NCBI GenBank assembly: GCA_029983755.1 | Contig: JASBYX010000010.1 | Location: 1-40,934, forward strand | Source: Anaerovoracaceae bacterium | GTDB taxonomy: Bacteria > Bacillota > Clostridia > Peptostreptococcales > Anaerovoracaceae | Reading direction: 5' to 3' | DNA length: 40,934 nt | Shown here: positions 1 to 8,604 of the stretch, in pieces | How the letters are laid out: every line of letters begins with the position of its first letter | Numbering within the stretch: the first letter of the stretch is position 1 | Made by a program: the position numbers and the translations under genes | Notes under the pieces: model-generated | Databases searched by the model: none | Seen by the model: only the letters and a program-made list of their open reading frames with translations | What the model was told of the DNA's origin: nothing

Positions 1-221
1 TTGAAAAGGATTTTATTGAAGATAAGATAAAATATTACATGGATAAATTCAATCTTGAAAGGCACGCAGATGGTGCTATATATAAAAGGGCAGGGTTTTC
101 AGAAAACTCAGATTTCGGTAGCGTTACATTCACATATTCATTTCTCAAGGATCATGCTGAATACTTTGATAAGTTAGAATGGCACGATTTAGAGGAGAAT
201 GTTGTGAAAAGGGCTTGCTAA
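1..221 (+). CDS. 3' end of an unrecognised protein (start lies before the window)
   Basis: The reading frame is open from the first base (phase at position 3) to a TAA at 219-221, giving about 72 C-terminal residues. There is no ribosome-binding site in front of the ATG at 39, so I read this as the tail of a longer gene rather than a 60-residue protein. The sequence is hydrophilic with many aromatic and charged residues (for example FTYSFLKDHAEYFDKLEW) and contains no membrane segment. I do not recognise the family and assign no function. A terminator-like hairpin follows at 355-380. Confidence 0.5.
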   Translation, partial: EKDFIEDKIKYYMDKFNLERHADGAIYKRAGFSENSDFGSVTFTYSFLKDHAEYFDKLEWHDLEENVVKRAC

Positions 222-354
222 GTCATGAAAAATGATAAACCAAAGGGTGAAGAGACTGAGAAAGCCGGCATGAATTGAGACCATTAAGTATCCTCAAGAA
301 GGATATTGGGAATAGGGTGCATAACAAAAATAGTATAAGGAAACAATGTTATTC

Positions 355-380
355 AAAACAGTCATAAATGACTGTTTTTT
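355..380 (+). terminator. Rho-independent terminator
   Basis: A perfect 10-bp inverted repeat, AAAACAGTCA (355-364) and TGACTGTTTT (369-378), encloses a four-base loop and runs into six T residues. It would end transcription of the gene truncated at the window start. Confidence 0.8.
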
Positions 381-489
381 GAAATTAAAGGAATAATATT
401 GTAAGTATGATATTAAATGTTGTTCTAGTAACGCTTCTTGTAACAGGTGTGGACATAGCTTATTAGCCTATGTCAACAATGCCACAGAA

Positions 490-518
490 TTGCTTTAAAA
501 TACGGCGTTACGTATATT
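490..518 (+). promoter_or_regulatory. Sigma-A-type promoter for the surface protein
   Basis: TTGCTT (490-495) and TATATT (513-518) are separated by 17 bases. A dyad, GACATAG/CTATGTC, lies just upstream at 452-474 and could be an operator. This is by motif only. Confidence 0.5.
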
Positions 519-616
519 TACAGCATTATATTTATCATGATATATTGGATTAGCAAAATGAATGGTGAGCACAATGTCAGTTATATCCGAAACATGTATG
601 AAGAAAGGATGTTAAT

Positions 617-3600
617 TTGAGAAAGACATTTGTGACAAGGGCGAAACGCCTAACATCAATGACAAGTGGGAAACGCCTAACATCATGCTTTCTGTGCCTG
701 TGCCTTGCTATGGGTATCGGAGGTTGGACCGGTGTATTTGCAGAAGGTGAAAAGGCGCTGGAAGGAGATGCCTTAGTTGGAGGGTTCAATTACAAAGCAA
801 AAGTCAGAGTGTTGACTGACGGAGATGGCAATATCACCAGGGTCATGGACAATGGAACCAAGGCACCATCAGGAAGTGATGGGTTTTGGAGCAGATTCAT
901 TGCAGGTGGCGGTCTTGAAAGGTTTGTCGGAAAGAACAAGGATTCTGTGGACAGTGTTGAAGTTGTAACCGGTGCAACAGTTGCAACAGAGGCAGTGAAG
1001 TCCGCTGTTAAGAGAGCTCTTAGCAGCAATAAACCTGCGGATGAAAATGGAAAAAGTAAAGATTCCAAGATTAAGTTGACACCGGGAGAATACAATGGAG
1101 AAGCGGTTTTTCCATACATGAATGATCCCACGCGAAAGGTGAAGGTTAAGGTCACTATTGGAGATAGTGGAAAAATTGAGAAAGTCGTGGATGGTGGAAC
1201 TTCTAAGCCTTTCAGCATCAAACAGGCGATTACCAAGTACTGGAATCTCCTGAAGAAGGAAAACTGGTTTAAAGGATTTGATTTAGAAGATGTAAGGAAT
1301 ATGAATACCACCTTCGCAACTAGTCCCCAGGTACCGGGTGTGTCGGAGCAATGGGGATATGCGGCTATAGCGCAAGGTGTGCAGAAAGCGGTTCTCAATG
1401 CACTAGGCGAAAAGATTCCTGAAAAGATAGGGGAATCAGACTCTGACAAAGTAATAGAGTCGGAAGCTCCTGTAATTGCTGAACCATATAAGCATAAGCT
1501 TAGAGTTAGAATCAGTCAGGATGGAAGGGTTGTCAGTGTTGCTGACAATGGAACTATTGTAAGAACTCCACAGGGCAGCATAATTCACGACGGCGGCCAA
1601 AATGTAACGACAGACGATGAGAAGCGAATAAAGAAATTTGAAGATGCTAAAGGATACGAAATGTTTGTGGGCAAGAGTCTGTCAGAAGTGAAGAGCCTCG
1701 AAATCGGAAAGCACGGCGTGGACACAGTTGCCGGGGCGACATTTACAACAGAAGCTGTCAGACAGGGAGTTATCAATGCATTTAAAAAAGGAGGCTATCC
1801 TGACCAGGCTCCAATTGAAATAAAGGGAAAAGAGTACACGGGAGAGTCGAAAACTCCAATCGCAGCAATCAACAAAATAGCCAAGGTAAGGGTTATTGTC
1901 GATGAGAATAAGAGGATTATAAGGGCATACGACAATGGCACTTTCCCAGGGGAGAGAAAACAAGAAAGCAGCAGAGGACCTGCGGATAATGATTGGGATA
2001 AGTTTGCCAAGTTCAGAGGGTTTGCAAGATTTAATGGTAGAACCCTTGATGAGCTAAAGGAAATGTCTCCTGCTTCAAAGGACAGCATATATGTTGCAGG
2101 TGGCACGACTCAGATTTTCGAGTCTGCTAAGGAAGCGATCATCAATGCGCTGGAGAAGGCTGAGATCAATCTCGACAGGGAGCCTTTGAAAAGATCCATT
2201 GCTACTGCAGAGAAAGCTAAAGAGGGCGTTTTAGTAAGTGTTGACGGCGCTGAAGTTTCCCCGGATATCAAGTGGACTGAGAATGCTAAAATGGAAGAGC
2301 TTAACACAGCCATTGCCAAGGGGAAAGAAATCTATGCAAAACTTGATGATGCTACTAATCAAGAGGAGCTAAACACAGCTACAAAAGCCATGGATGCTGC
2401 TGTCAGGAAGTTTACTGATAGTCTTAAATCGGGTAAAAAGAGTACAGTAAAGCCTGAAACGAAGTTGACGCCAGGTGTAAAAAAGGGCATTTACAAAGAT
2501 GGTAATAAGCAGTATAGAGTATCGATTACTTTAAATGATGACCTGAGAATCAGCAGTATAGATATTATTGAAATCAGCGCAGGATTTTCTGCGAAAAAGG
2601 ATGCGAGAGATTTTACCGGGAAGTATAACGCACAAATTGCATATCTTGGGAAGAATCTTCAAGATGTTATAAACATGGATGTGGCAAACAACATGGGTGC
2701 CCATGTGCCTGGGAGTGCTTCAATCGCTCAGACATCAAAGTATTTTGCGAAAATCTCTCAAGGGGTCAAATCAGCTGTTTTGAATGCCATGGGTTATGAG
2801 GGCATCAAAGCTTCGCCAACAGACAAGACTGTGAATGCAGAGGCGAATACTAATCGTTTTAACTATTCAGAGAAGATCACTTTGAAGATAAGCAGTGATG
2901 GGAGAGTTGTAAGCGTATCTGATAATGGTACAAAGGTACAGACCAATTACAAAACAACGGACAATCTCAAGAGATTAGAACTCTTCGAAAAAGGAAATGG
3001 CTTCGACAAATTCATCGGAAAAACCTTGCCACAGATAAAAGCCATGGATATCAGTAAACACGGCGTGGACAGTGTTGCAGGTGCAACATATACTTCTAAT
3101 GCGGTAAGAGATGCTGTGGTAAATGGTTACAAAGCTGCCGGATATGATACCGGGGTTCCGGCTGAAGACCTTGGAGGAAAAGAATACCTTGGGGAATCTA
3201 AATCAACTTTCTCGGCTGGAGGCTCTCAGTACAAGGCTAAGGTAAGACTCATAGTTGGTGACGATGGGAGAATAATTAAAACAATTAATAATAATAGCGT
3301 GCCGGGAGAGAGAATCCATGAAGGCCTGAACGACACCGATAATCAGTGGGATAAGTTCGCTAAAGGAAGGGGTTTTGCTAAATTCAATGGAAAGAACATG
3401 GATGAGGTAGAATCCATGGTCGTAAATAACCCTGACAGCATATTTGTCGCTGGCAAGCAGGTGGAAATCTCAATAGCTGCAAAAGAAGCGGTTTTGGATG
3501 CCCTGAAAAAAGCCGTTCCTAAGAAAGAGCCGGTTAACCTCGACAATTTAAAAGCTGAATTAAGCAAAGCAAAAGAATCTATGAAAGGTGTTAAAACAAG

Positions 3601-4909
3601 TCCTGACGGATCAACAGTTCCCCCTACGGAGAAATGGGTGACACCAAAACTCCATCAAAACCTTCTCGATGAAATCTTGAAGGCGGAGAATATTGTCAAC
3701 GGTGATGCTGAAAATTTAAATAAGGATGATGTTGATAATACCACCAATAAATTGAAGGAAGCGCTAGAAGCATTTGAGACCGCTAAGAAGTCGGGTACGA
3801 AGATGCCGAAGGTTAACAAGACCGATCTTAAAAATGCTATCAAGAAAGCGGAAGATTTAATCGCTAATGTCATAGCAAGTGAAAACGGCTTGGAGGTTGA
3901 TCCCAAGAATAAGTGGGCAACTGAAGATGCTTTCGATACATTCCAGGAAGAAATCGATAATGCTAAAGCTATAGCAGATTCTGACGATCCTTCCACCACT
4001 CAAAAGATTGTGGACGAAACATTAAGGCAACTAGAGGCAGAAAAGTCGGAGTTCGAAAAGAAAGCTAAGGCAGGAACGAAGCAAAATAGTGAAGTTCCTA
4101 GCAAGCCTGGTGAAATCGGAAAGGAAGGCACAGATCCGGGTAATGGCGGAAACGATAGGCCTGATAAGCCTGATAAGGGCAATACTGATAATACTAATAA
4201 GGTCCCTGAAAAAGGGAAGTCGGAGCCGGAGCGTGAACTTAAAAAGCCTGTTCTAGATACTCCTGAAATCCTAAATAAGGACAATGCGATAACTCTAGAT
4301 GGGGCTGGCGACTTCATCTATACGATTGGGGAATCCAAGGGACTAAACCTCAGATTTATAAATGTTGATCCTGAAGATTTTAAATCTTTAAAACTTGATG
4401 AGAAAACCTTGGAGAAAGAACGAGACTTCACCATTGAAAAGGGTAGCATTATAACTAAGCTGAAAAAGACTTTCTTGGATAATGCAACTAAGGGAAGACA
4501 TATAATTGCTATTGACACAAAAAGAGGGGTTGCAAATGCTCATGTAGTTATTAAAGAGCGGAAGAAACCGGTGGATAAGACCGTGAAGCCGGAAAAGCCT
4601 AAGAAGATGGAGAATTCAGAGAAAATGGAGACTCCAGAGAAGACTGAGAATTCAGATAAAATGGTGACTCCAGAGAAGACTGAGAATTCAGGTAGGACTG
4701 ATAAGACCGAGTCAGCTGATATTCAAAAAGACAAGAGCAAAGATGACAGGGGTATGGCCTCAAGTGAAAGTCATCAGAGAATTATTAAGGAAAAAGCCAA
4801 AGTTGTGAACACTTCGGATGCAAATGTAAATGATTTGAATGGACTTATCCTTCTCTTGATGGTTTCAATAATTGCTGCCTTGGGTACACTATACTCAAGG
4901 AGGCGATAG
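617..4909 (+). CDS. Secreted multi-domain surface protein with FMN_bind-type modules
   Basis: A 1430-residue exported protein. Translation starts at TTG 617, seven bases after AAGGA (605-609). A signal peptide ends near GVFA (residues 39-42). About seven FMN_bind-like modules follow, at roughly 56-137, 154-263, 281-392, 404-517, 616-728, 740-842 and 854-972. Three keep a plausible flavin-attachment motif: TGAT 118-121, AGAT 372-375 and AGAT 821-824, the last two preceded by D-x-V. The others have lost it. Three helical FIVAR-like spacers sit at about 518-605, 974-1062 and 1068-1155. Then come a charged linker, an X2/Ig-like domain (about 1209-1315), a Pro/Glu/Lys repeat region and a C-terminal membrane segment (about 1409-1427) ending in RRR. 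In this family a threonine of the motif carries FMN attached by ApbE. A role in surface redox or electron transfer is inference. The next gene's ribosome-binding site lies in its last codons. Confidence 0.8.
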   Translation: MRKTFVTRAKRLTSMTSGKRLTSCFLCLCLAMGIGGWTGVFAEGEKALEGDALVGGFNYKAKVRVLTDGDGNITRVMDNGTKAPSGSDGFWSRFIAGGGLERFVGKNKDSVDSVEVVTGATVATEAVKSAVKRALSSNKPADENGKSKDSKIKLTPGEYNGEAVFPYMNDPTRKVKVKVTIGDSGKIEKVVDGGTSKPFSIKQAITKYWNLLKKENWFKGFDLEDVRNMNTTFATSPQVPGVSEQWGYAAIAQGVQKAVLNALGEKIPEKIGESDSDKVIESEAPVIAEPYKHKLRVRISQDGRVVSVADNGTIVRTPQGSIIHDGGQNVTTDDEKRIKKFEDAKGYEMFVGKSLSEVKSLEIGKHGVDTVAGATFTTEAVRQGVINAFKKGGYPDQAPIEIKGKEYTGESKTPIAAINKIAKVRVIVDENKRIIRAYDNGTFPGERKQESSRGPADNDWDKFAKFRGFARFNGRTLDELKEMSPASKDSIYVAGGTTQIFESAKEAIINALEKAEINLDREPLKRSIATAEKAKEGVLVSVDGAEVSPDIKWTENAKMEELNTAIAKGKEIYAKLDDATNQEELNTATKAMDAAVRKFTDSLKSGKKSTVKPETKLTPGVKKGIYKDGNKQYRVSITLNDDLRISSIDIIEISAGFSAKKDARDFTGKYNAQIAYLGKNLQDVINMDVANNMGAHVPGSASIAQTSKYFAKISQGVKSAVLNAMGYEGIKASPTDKTVNAEANTNRFNYSEKITLKISSDGRVVSVSDNGTKVQTNYKTTDNLKRLELFEKGNGFDKFIGKTLPQIKAMDISKHGVDSVAGATYTSNAVRDAVVNGYKAAGYDTGVPAEDLGGKEYLGESKSTFSAGGSQYKAKVRLIVGDDGRIIKTINNNSVPGERIHEGLNDTDNQWDKFAKGRGFAKFNGKNMDEVESMVVNNPDSIFVAGKQVEISIAAKEAVLDALKKAVPKKEPVNLDNLKAELSKAKESMKGVKTSPDGSTVPPTEKWVTPKLHQNLLDEILKAENIVNGDAENLNKDDVDNTTNKLKEALEAFETAKKSGTKMPKVNKTDLKNAIKKAEDLIANVIASENGLEVDPKNKWATEDAFDTFQEEIDNAKAIADSDDPSTTQKIVDETLRQLEAEKSEFEKKAKAGTKQNSEVPSKPGEIGKEGTDPGNGGNDRPDKPDKGNTDNTNKVPEKGKSEPERELKKPVLDTPEILNKDNAITLDGAGDFIYTIGESKGLNLRFINVDPEDFKSLKLDEKTLEKERDFTIEKGSIITKLKKTFLDNATKGRHIIAIDTKRGVANAHVVIKERKKPVDKTVKPEKPKKMENSEKMETPEKTENSDKMVTPEKTENSGRTDKTESADIQKDKSKDDRGMASSESHQRIIKEKAKVVNTSDANVNDLNGLILLLMVSIIAALGTLYSRRR
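633..685 (+). repeat. 27-bp tandem duplication inside the signal-peptide coding region
   Basis: The segment at 633-658 recurs at 660-685 with only three differences, and both copies contain GAAACGCCTAACATCA. It duplicates nine codons of the positively charged n-region (TRAKRLTSM, then TSGKRLTSC) without breaking the frame. Confidence 0.85.
4630..4691 (+). repeat. 36-bp tandem repeat in the surface-protein linker
   Basis: The 26-base segments at 4630-4655 and 4666-4691 appear identical, giving a 36-bp (12-codon) period that encodes KMETPEKTENSD then KMVTPEKTENSG. This is a typical extended wall-spanning linker and could vary in copy number. Confidence 0.8.
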
Positions 4910-4911
4910 AA

Positions 4912-5283
4912 ATGAAAACTACGATTCTTTGTTATTCAAGATGTTCCACTTGTAAGAAGGCACTTAAGTGGATGGATGAAAATGGATTTGAACATGAGGA
5001 TAGAGCGATAGACTCTGAAAACCCAAGCGCAAGTGAACTTAAGAAATGGCACAAAGCAAGCGGATTACCTCTAAAGAGATTCTTCAACACAAGTGGAATG
5101 ATATATAGAGAAAAAGGTCTCAAGGATAAACTCCCTGACATGAGCGAAAAGGAACAGTATGATCTTTTGGCTACAGACGGACTCTTGGTCAAGAGACCGC
5201 TGCTGGTGGTTGAAGATAAAGGCAAACTAAGTGTATTTCCGGGCTTCAGAGAGAAGGAGTGGACAGAGATACTTAAGGGTTAG
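4912..5283 (+). CDS. ArsC/Spx-family thioredoxin-fold protein
   Basis: A 123-residue protein of the ArsC/Spx/YffB family. The N-terminal redox motif is C-S-T-C within YSRCSTCKKA (cysteines 11 and 14), and the conserved basic-proline motif KRPLLV comes near residue 93. Length fits the family (about 115-130). Members are either glutaredoxin- or thioredoxin-coupled reductases or, for Spx, RNA-polymerase-binding stress regulators, and sequence alone does not decide which. The ATG at 4912 follows AAGGAGG (4897-4903), which lies inside the last codons of the surface-protein gene, so the two are probably translated from one message. A terminator follows at 5341-5376. Confidence 0.8.
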   Translation: MKTTILCYSRCSTCKKALKWMDENGFEHEDRAIDSENPSASELKKWHKASGLPLKRFFNTSGMIYREKGLKDKLPDMSEKEQYDLLATDGLLVKRPLLVVEDKGKLSVFPGFREKEWTEILKG

Positions 5284-5340
5284 TTAATAACAGTTTATAC
5301 TCAAATAAGCTCTAGGATGCAAATAACCATTAACAAGAAG

Positions 5341-5376
5341 AAAACGGCTTTCCATAATTGGAGAGCCGTTTTTTTT
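5341..5376. terminator. Bidirectional terminator between convergent genes
   Basis: Stem AAAACGGCTTTCC (5341-5353) pairs with GGAGAGCCGTTTT (5360-5372) around a six-base loop, with one wobble pair. The plus strand continues into eight T residues. The minus-strand read ends in TTTTCTTCTT, so it can also stop the metal-ATPase transcript ending at 5450. Confidence 0.85.
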
Positions 5377-5449
5377 GTCGATAAAACGCTATTACACAAT
5401 CCTTATATTTGGGGCATCAATTGGTCATCAATCACTAATTGTCCACTAA

Positions 5450-7756
5450 CTATTCGTTAACTTTTAGTGAGCGCATCGCGTTGAGGATTGCTAGAACGGT
5501 AACTCCAACATCTGCAAATACAGCCATCCAGAGATTTGCCATGCCCAGAGCACCCAGAGCAAGAAAGATTAGCTTAACACCTATGGCAAAAACTATGTTT
5601 TCTTTGCAAATTCTCACTGTTTTCTTGGCTATGGAAACAAGGAGGGGAAGCTTGGCGATGCTGTCTGTCATCATGACTACATCGGCAGCTTCTACGGCAG
5701 CATCAGAGCCAAATGCACCCATAGCAATACCCACATCGCTTATTGCAAGAACAGGAGCATCGTTGATGCCGTCGCCTACAAATGCGATGGTGTTTTTTTG
5801 TTTCTTAGCATTTCTTTCCTGTATAAAATCGGACATAGTCTTAACTTTATCCTGTGGAAGAAGCTGGGCACGATAATCTGTTAGCCCAATTTCCTTTGCT
5901 ACAGATGAGGCAACACTCTCTCTGTCCCCTGTGAGCATCATGACTCTCCCAACTCCTAATTTTCTAAGTTTTGAAATGGTATCCGCACTTTCCGGTCTAA
6001 TCTGGTCGCTGACCTCAACTGTGCCAAGGAACTTAGGATTGCTGCCATCTTTTGAGCTCTCCGCAACATAGACAAGGGAAGAACTATTTTCGGAAGAGCC
6101 TGAGTTTGTCTCTCCTTGAGCCATAGAGGCATCTAAACCGATTTTTTTCATGAGCTTGATGTTACCGGCATAAAATATTTTATTGGTGTTTATAGCTTTG
6201 GTGCCGTGGCCGGGGATTTCCTCATATTTTGTTATATCGTGAAATAGGCTTTGCTGCTCAGATTCAGATAACATCTTTTTCGCATAGTCTGATATTGCCA
6301 TTGCAATAGTGTGTTTGGATAGATGCTCGCAGGAATATGCGGCAGCAATAAGATTAGCCTCCGTTACACCGTCAGAAGGCTTTACTGCATCAACAGCGAA
6401 AACACCTCGAGTCAGTGTACCTGTTTTGTCGAAAGCAATGGTTCCAAGCCTTGCAAAACCTTCCAGATAGCTGCTTCCCTTTACAACCATACCCTTGGAA
6501 GAAGCGGCTCCAATCCCTGTAAAGAGAGACATTGGAACGGAGATTACAAGGGCGCAAGGGCAGGATATTACTAGGAATGTCATGGCCCTGTACAGCCAGT
6601 CATTGAAGTTTTCCCAACCCGTGAACGCAGGTGGTAGAATCGCCAGCAAAACAGCCAGCACAACCACGATCGGAGTATAGTATTTTGCGAATTTAGTTAT
6701 GAATTTTTCCATGTGAGTCTTCCTTGCGGATGAAGACTCTACCATTTCGAGAATTTTGCCCACTGCAGAATCGTGAAAAGCAGCTGTAACTTCAATTTCC
6801 AGAAGGCCATTCCCGTTTATGAAACCGCTGGTGATATCGTCCCCAGGCTCTGCATCTCTTGGAACACTCTCCCCGGTGAGGGCTGCTGTATCAAGGGTGG
6901 ATACGCCGGTAAGGATTTTCCCATCAACAGGAACTTTCTCGCCGGGCTTTACCACGATGATATCCCCGACTTCAAGCTCCTCAGGCTCAACAGTGAGAAG
7001 TTCTTCCCCGACCTTTTTGGTAGCAAATTCCGATTTAATATCCATTGCAAGGGCTATAGATCTTCTGCTTCGATCCACAGCGATATCCTCGAAAAATTCT
7101 CCGATGCTGTAAAAAAGCATTACGCCGGTGGCTTCAGGATACTGGCCTACATACATGGCGCCCACTGTGGATATGAACATGAGGAAATGCTCGTCCAGAG
7201 CTTCCCCACGAAATAGACTCTTCAGGGCTTCCCATATTACTTCATAGCCCACGATTACATAGCCAGCGAAGAACAGAACATCCATGTGGAACGCATATCC
7301 GCATGCCAACAAAATAGCTGCAGCCCCGATTTTAATCAAATCCACAATTCTTTCAGTGTCAAAGAGTGTGGCTTTTGACGGTGTTAGGGTAGTCTTTGCT
7401 CTTTCGGCACAAGCGGCACAGCAGTGATCATCTGAACAGTTGTCATCTCCATGGTGAGGACTGTGGCTGTGATGATGGTGACTGTGACCGTGATGGTCGT
7501 GCTCGTGATTATGCTCGTGATGGTCATGCCCATGGCTATGGCTATGGCTATGATGATGGCCGTCGTCTTCACAAGAGCAACAGCAGTCTGCGTGATCGTG
7601 TGTTAGACCATGATTGTGAGAATGCTCGTGATGGTCATGAGTATGTTCGTGATCATGTGTTAGATCATGATTGTGAGAATTCTCGTGATGGTTGTGCCCA
7701 TCGTGAGAGAGATTGTTCTGCTCATTATGGTTGTCATTTTTTAAAGTGTTGGTCAT
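5450..7756 (-). CDS. P1B-type heavy-metal-translocating ATPase, probably Zn/Cd/Co export
   Basis: 768 residues. The catalytic core is complete: TGES (294-297), the metal-channel motif CPC (399-401), the phosphorylated aspartate in DKTGT (D443) and GDGINDAP (661-668). The CPC motif and general sequence match the ZntA/CadA branch, which exports Zn2+, Cd2+ or Pb2+ from the cytoplasm using ATP. The usual N-terminal HMA domain with GMTCxxC is missing. In its place the first 116 residues hold 41 histidines, mostly as HxH runs, plus cysteines 58, 59, 60, 62, 107, 112, 113 and 116, a likely metal-binding tail. The ATG at 7756 follows GGAGAGG (7771-7765). No metal-sensor regulator gene is adjacent. 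Confidence 0.92.
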   Translation of the reverse strand: MTNTLKNDNHNEQNNLSHDGHNHHENSHNHDLTHDHEHTHDHHEHSHNHGLTHDHADCCCSCEDDGHHHSHSHSHGHDHHEHNHEHDHHGHSHHHHSHSPHHGDDNCSDDHCCAACAERAKTTLTPSKATLFDTERIVDLIKIGAAAILLACGYAFHMDVLFFAGYVIVGYEVIWEALKSLFRGEALDEHFLMFISTVGAMYVGQYPEATGVMLFYSIGEFFEDIAVDRSRRSIALAMDIKSEFATKKVGEELLTVEPEELEVGDIIVVKPGEKVPVDGKILTGVSTLDTAALTGESVPRDAEPGDDITSGFINGNGLLEIEVTAAFHDSAVGKILEMVESSSARKTHMEKFITKFAKYYTPIVVVLAVLLAILPPAFTGWENFNDWLYRAMTFLVISCPCALVISVPMSLFTGIGAASSKGMVVKGSSYLEGFARLGTIAFDKTGTLTRGVFAVDAVKPSDGVTEANLIAAAYSCEHLSKHTIAMAISDYAKKMLSESEQQSLFHDITKYEEIPGHGTKAINTNKIFYAGNIKLMKKIGLDASMAQGETNSGSSENSSSLVYVAESSKDGSNPKFLGTVEVSDQIRPESADTISKLRKLGVGRVMMLTGDRESVASSVAKEIGLTDYRAQLLPQDKVKTMSDFIQERNAKKQKNTIAFVGDGINDAPVLAISDVGIAMGAFGSDAAVEAADVVMMTDSIAKLPLLVSIAKKTVRICKENIVFAIGVKLIFLALGALGMANLWMAVFADVGVTVLAILNAMRSLKVNE
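7591..7691 (-). repeat. 57-bp tandem repeat in the histidine-rich N-terminus
   Basis: Copies at about 7591-7634 and 7648-7691 are near-identical with a 57-bp (19-codon) period. They encode two SHNH-x-LTHDH blocks. This suggests that the metal-binding tail grew by in-frame duplication. Confidence 0.75.
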
Positions 7757-8058
7757 TTTGGGTACCTCTCCTTAAGAAGATATATTTGATGCTATCGTTT
7801 ACATGACAATAAATAAACGATTAAACAATTACTTAATTGTTAGCTCCATTTTACTATTAGTTTTTCTAAAATGCAAGGGATTTTTGAAAATAATTTTTTG
7901 GAAGTTTGATTCAAAAATATATAGCGTATAAACAGCCACTACTATCCCGAACATTGCAAAAGCCCCTAACAAAAACGATATTTTGTGATAAAATGAATAT
8001 ATAATTCTAATTACACAATATTCTTGAGGCTAAAATAGCTTTCAGAAGGGAGAAAAGC
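7757..8058. promoter_or_regulatory. Divergent intergenic region with metal-ATPase promoter and two candidate operators
   Basis: Reading the minus strand, TTGTCA (7809-7804) and AATATA (7786-7781) with 17 bases between form a promoter for the ATPase. A 7-bp inverted repeat, TCGTTTA (7795-7801) and TAAACGA (7814-7820), straddles its -35. Just upstream is a perfect dyad, AACAATTA-CT-TAATTGTT (7824-7841). On the plus strand TATAAT (8000-8005) is a -10 for the macrodomain gene, but its -35 is poor. I see nothing else between 7860 and 7975. Confidence 0.5.
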
Positions 8059-8577
8059 ATGGGTCTGGAGATTTTGAAGGATGACATTACGAAAATGAAG
8101 GTGGATGCCATTGTGAACGCTGCAAATGAAAGACTTCTTGGGGGCGGTGGTGTTGACGGTGCAATTCATCGGGCGGCCGGGCCGAAGCTCCTGGAGGAGT
8201 GCAGACTTCTCGGTGGCTGCAAAACCGGGGATGCGAAAATCACGAGAGGTTACGATCTGCCGGCGGAGTTTGTCATTCATACTGTGGGGCCGATTTACCA
8301 AGATGGTAAGCACGGGGAGGAAGAATTGCTTCGTTCCTGCTACCAAAAGTCATTGGTGCTGGCCAGAGAGCACGGGCTCAGGAGCGTTGCATTTCCGCTG
8401 ATTTCTGCCGGCGTATACGGTTATCCCAAAGAAGAAGCCATAAAAGTAGCCGTATCGTCTATTAACGATTTTCTTGCAGAGGGCGGACTTTTGGGGAATA
8501 GCCTGCCCATGGAGATCTATCTGGTTCTCTTTAGCGATGAACTTGAGAAGTTAGCTAAAAAAATAGCCTACCAATAG
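8059..8577 (+). CDS. Macrodomain protein, ADP-ribose-binding (O-acetyl-ADP-ribose deacetylase type)
   Basis: 172 residues forming a single macrodomain. The ADP-ribose pocket signature is clear: VDAIVNAAN near residue 16-24, then the glycine-rich GGGGVDGAIHRAAG loop, and LISAGVYGYP near residue 114. This matches the YmdB/MacroD-type class, which hydrolyses O-acetyl-ADP-ribose or removes ADP-ribose from proteins. The exact substrate is not readable here. The ATG at 8059 follows AAGGGAG (8046-8052). It stands alone, with no sirtuin or ADP-ribosyltransferase beside it. Confidence 0.9.
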   Translation: MGLEILKDDITKMKVDAIVNAANERLLGGGGVDGAIHRAAGPKLLEECRLLGGCKTGDAKITRGYDLPAEFVIHTVGPIYQDGKHGEEELLRSCYQKSLVLAREHGLRSVAFPLISAGVYGYPKEEAIKVAVSSINDFLAEGGLLGNSLPMEIYLVLFSDELEKLAKKIAYQ

Positions 8578-8604
8578 TTCCAATGCGAATTTTGATGGGT
8601 GCAA

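Larger units (their letters stand above)
222..616. other. 395-base non-coding gap before the surface protein gene
   Basis: No convincing gene is present. It holds an intrinsic terminator (355-380), a dyad at 452-474 (arms GACATAG and CTATGTC), a sigma-A promoter (490-518) and the Shine-Dalgarno of the gene at 617. The long leader between promoter and start (about 90 bases) contains no other hairpin that I can support. Confidence 0.5.

Noticed and set aside
225..278. 17-codon reading frame right after the truncated first gene
   Set aside because: It has no ribosome-binding site and no recognisable peptide, and is far too short to support.
7396..7806. Long plus-strand reading frame opposite the histidine repeats of the metal ATPase
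   Set aside because: It is a mirror of the CAT/CAC-rich codons (ATG/GTG on the other strand). The product is low-complexity and the true P-type ATPase frame is certain.
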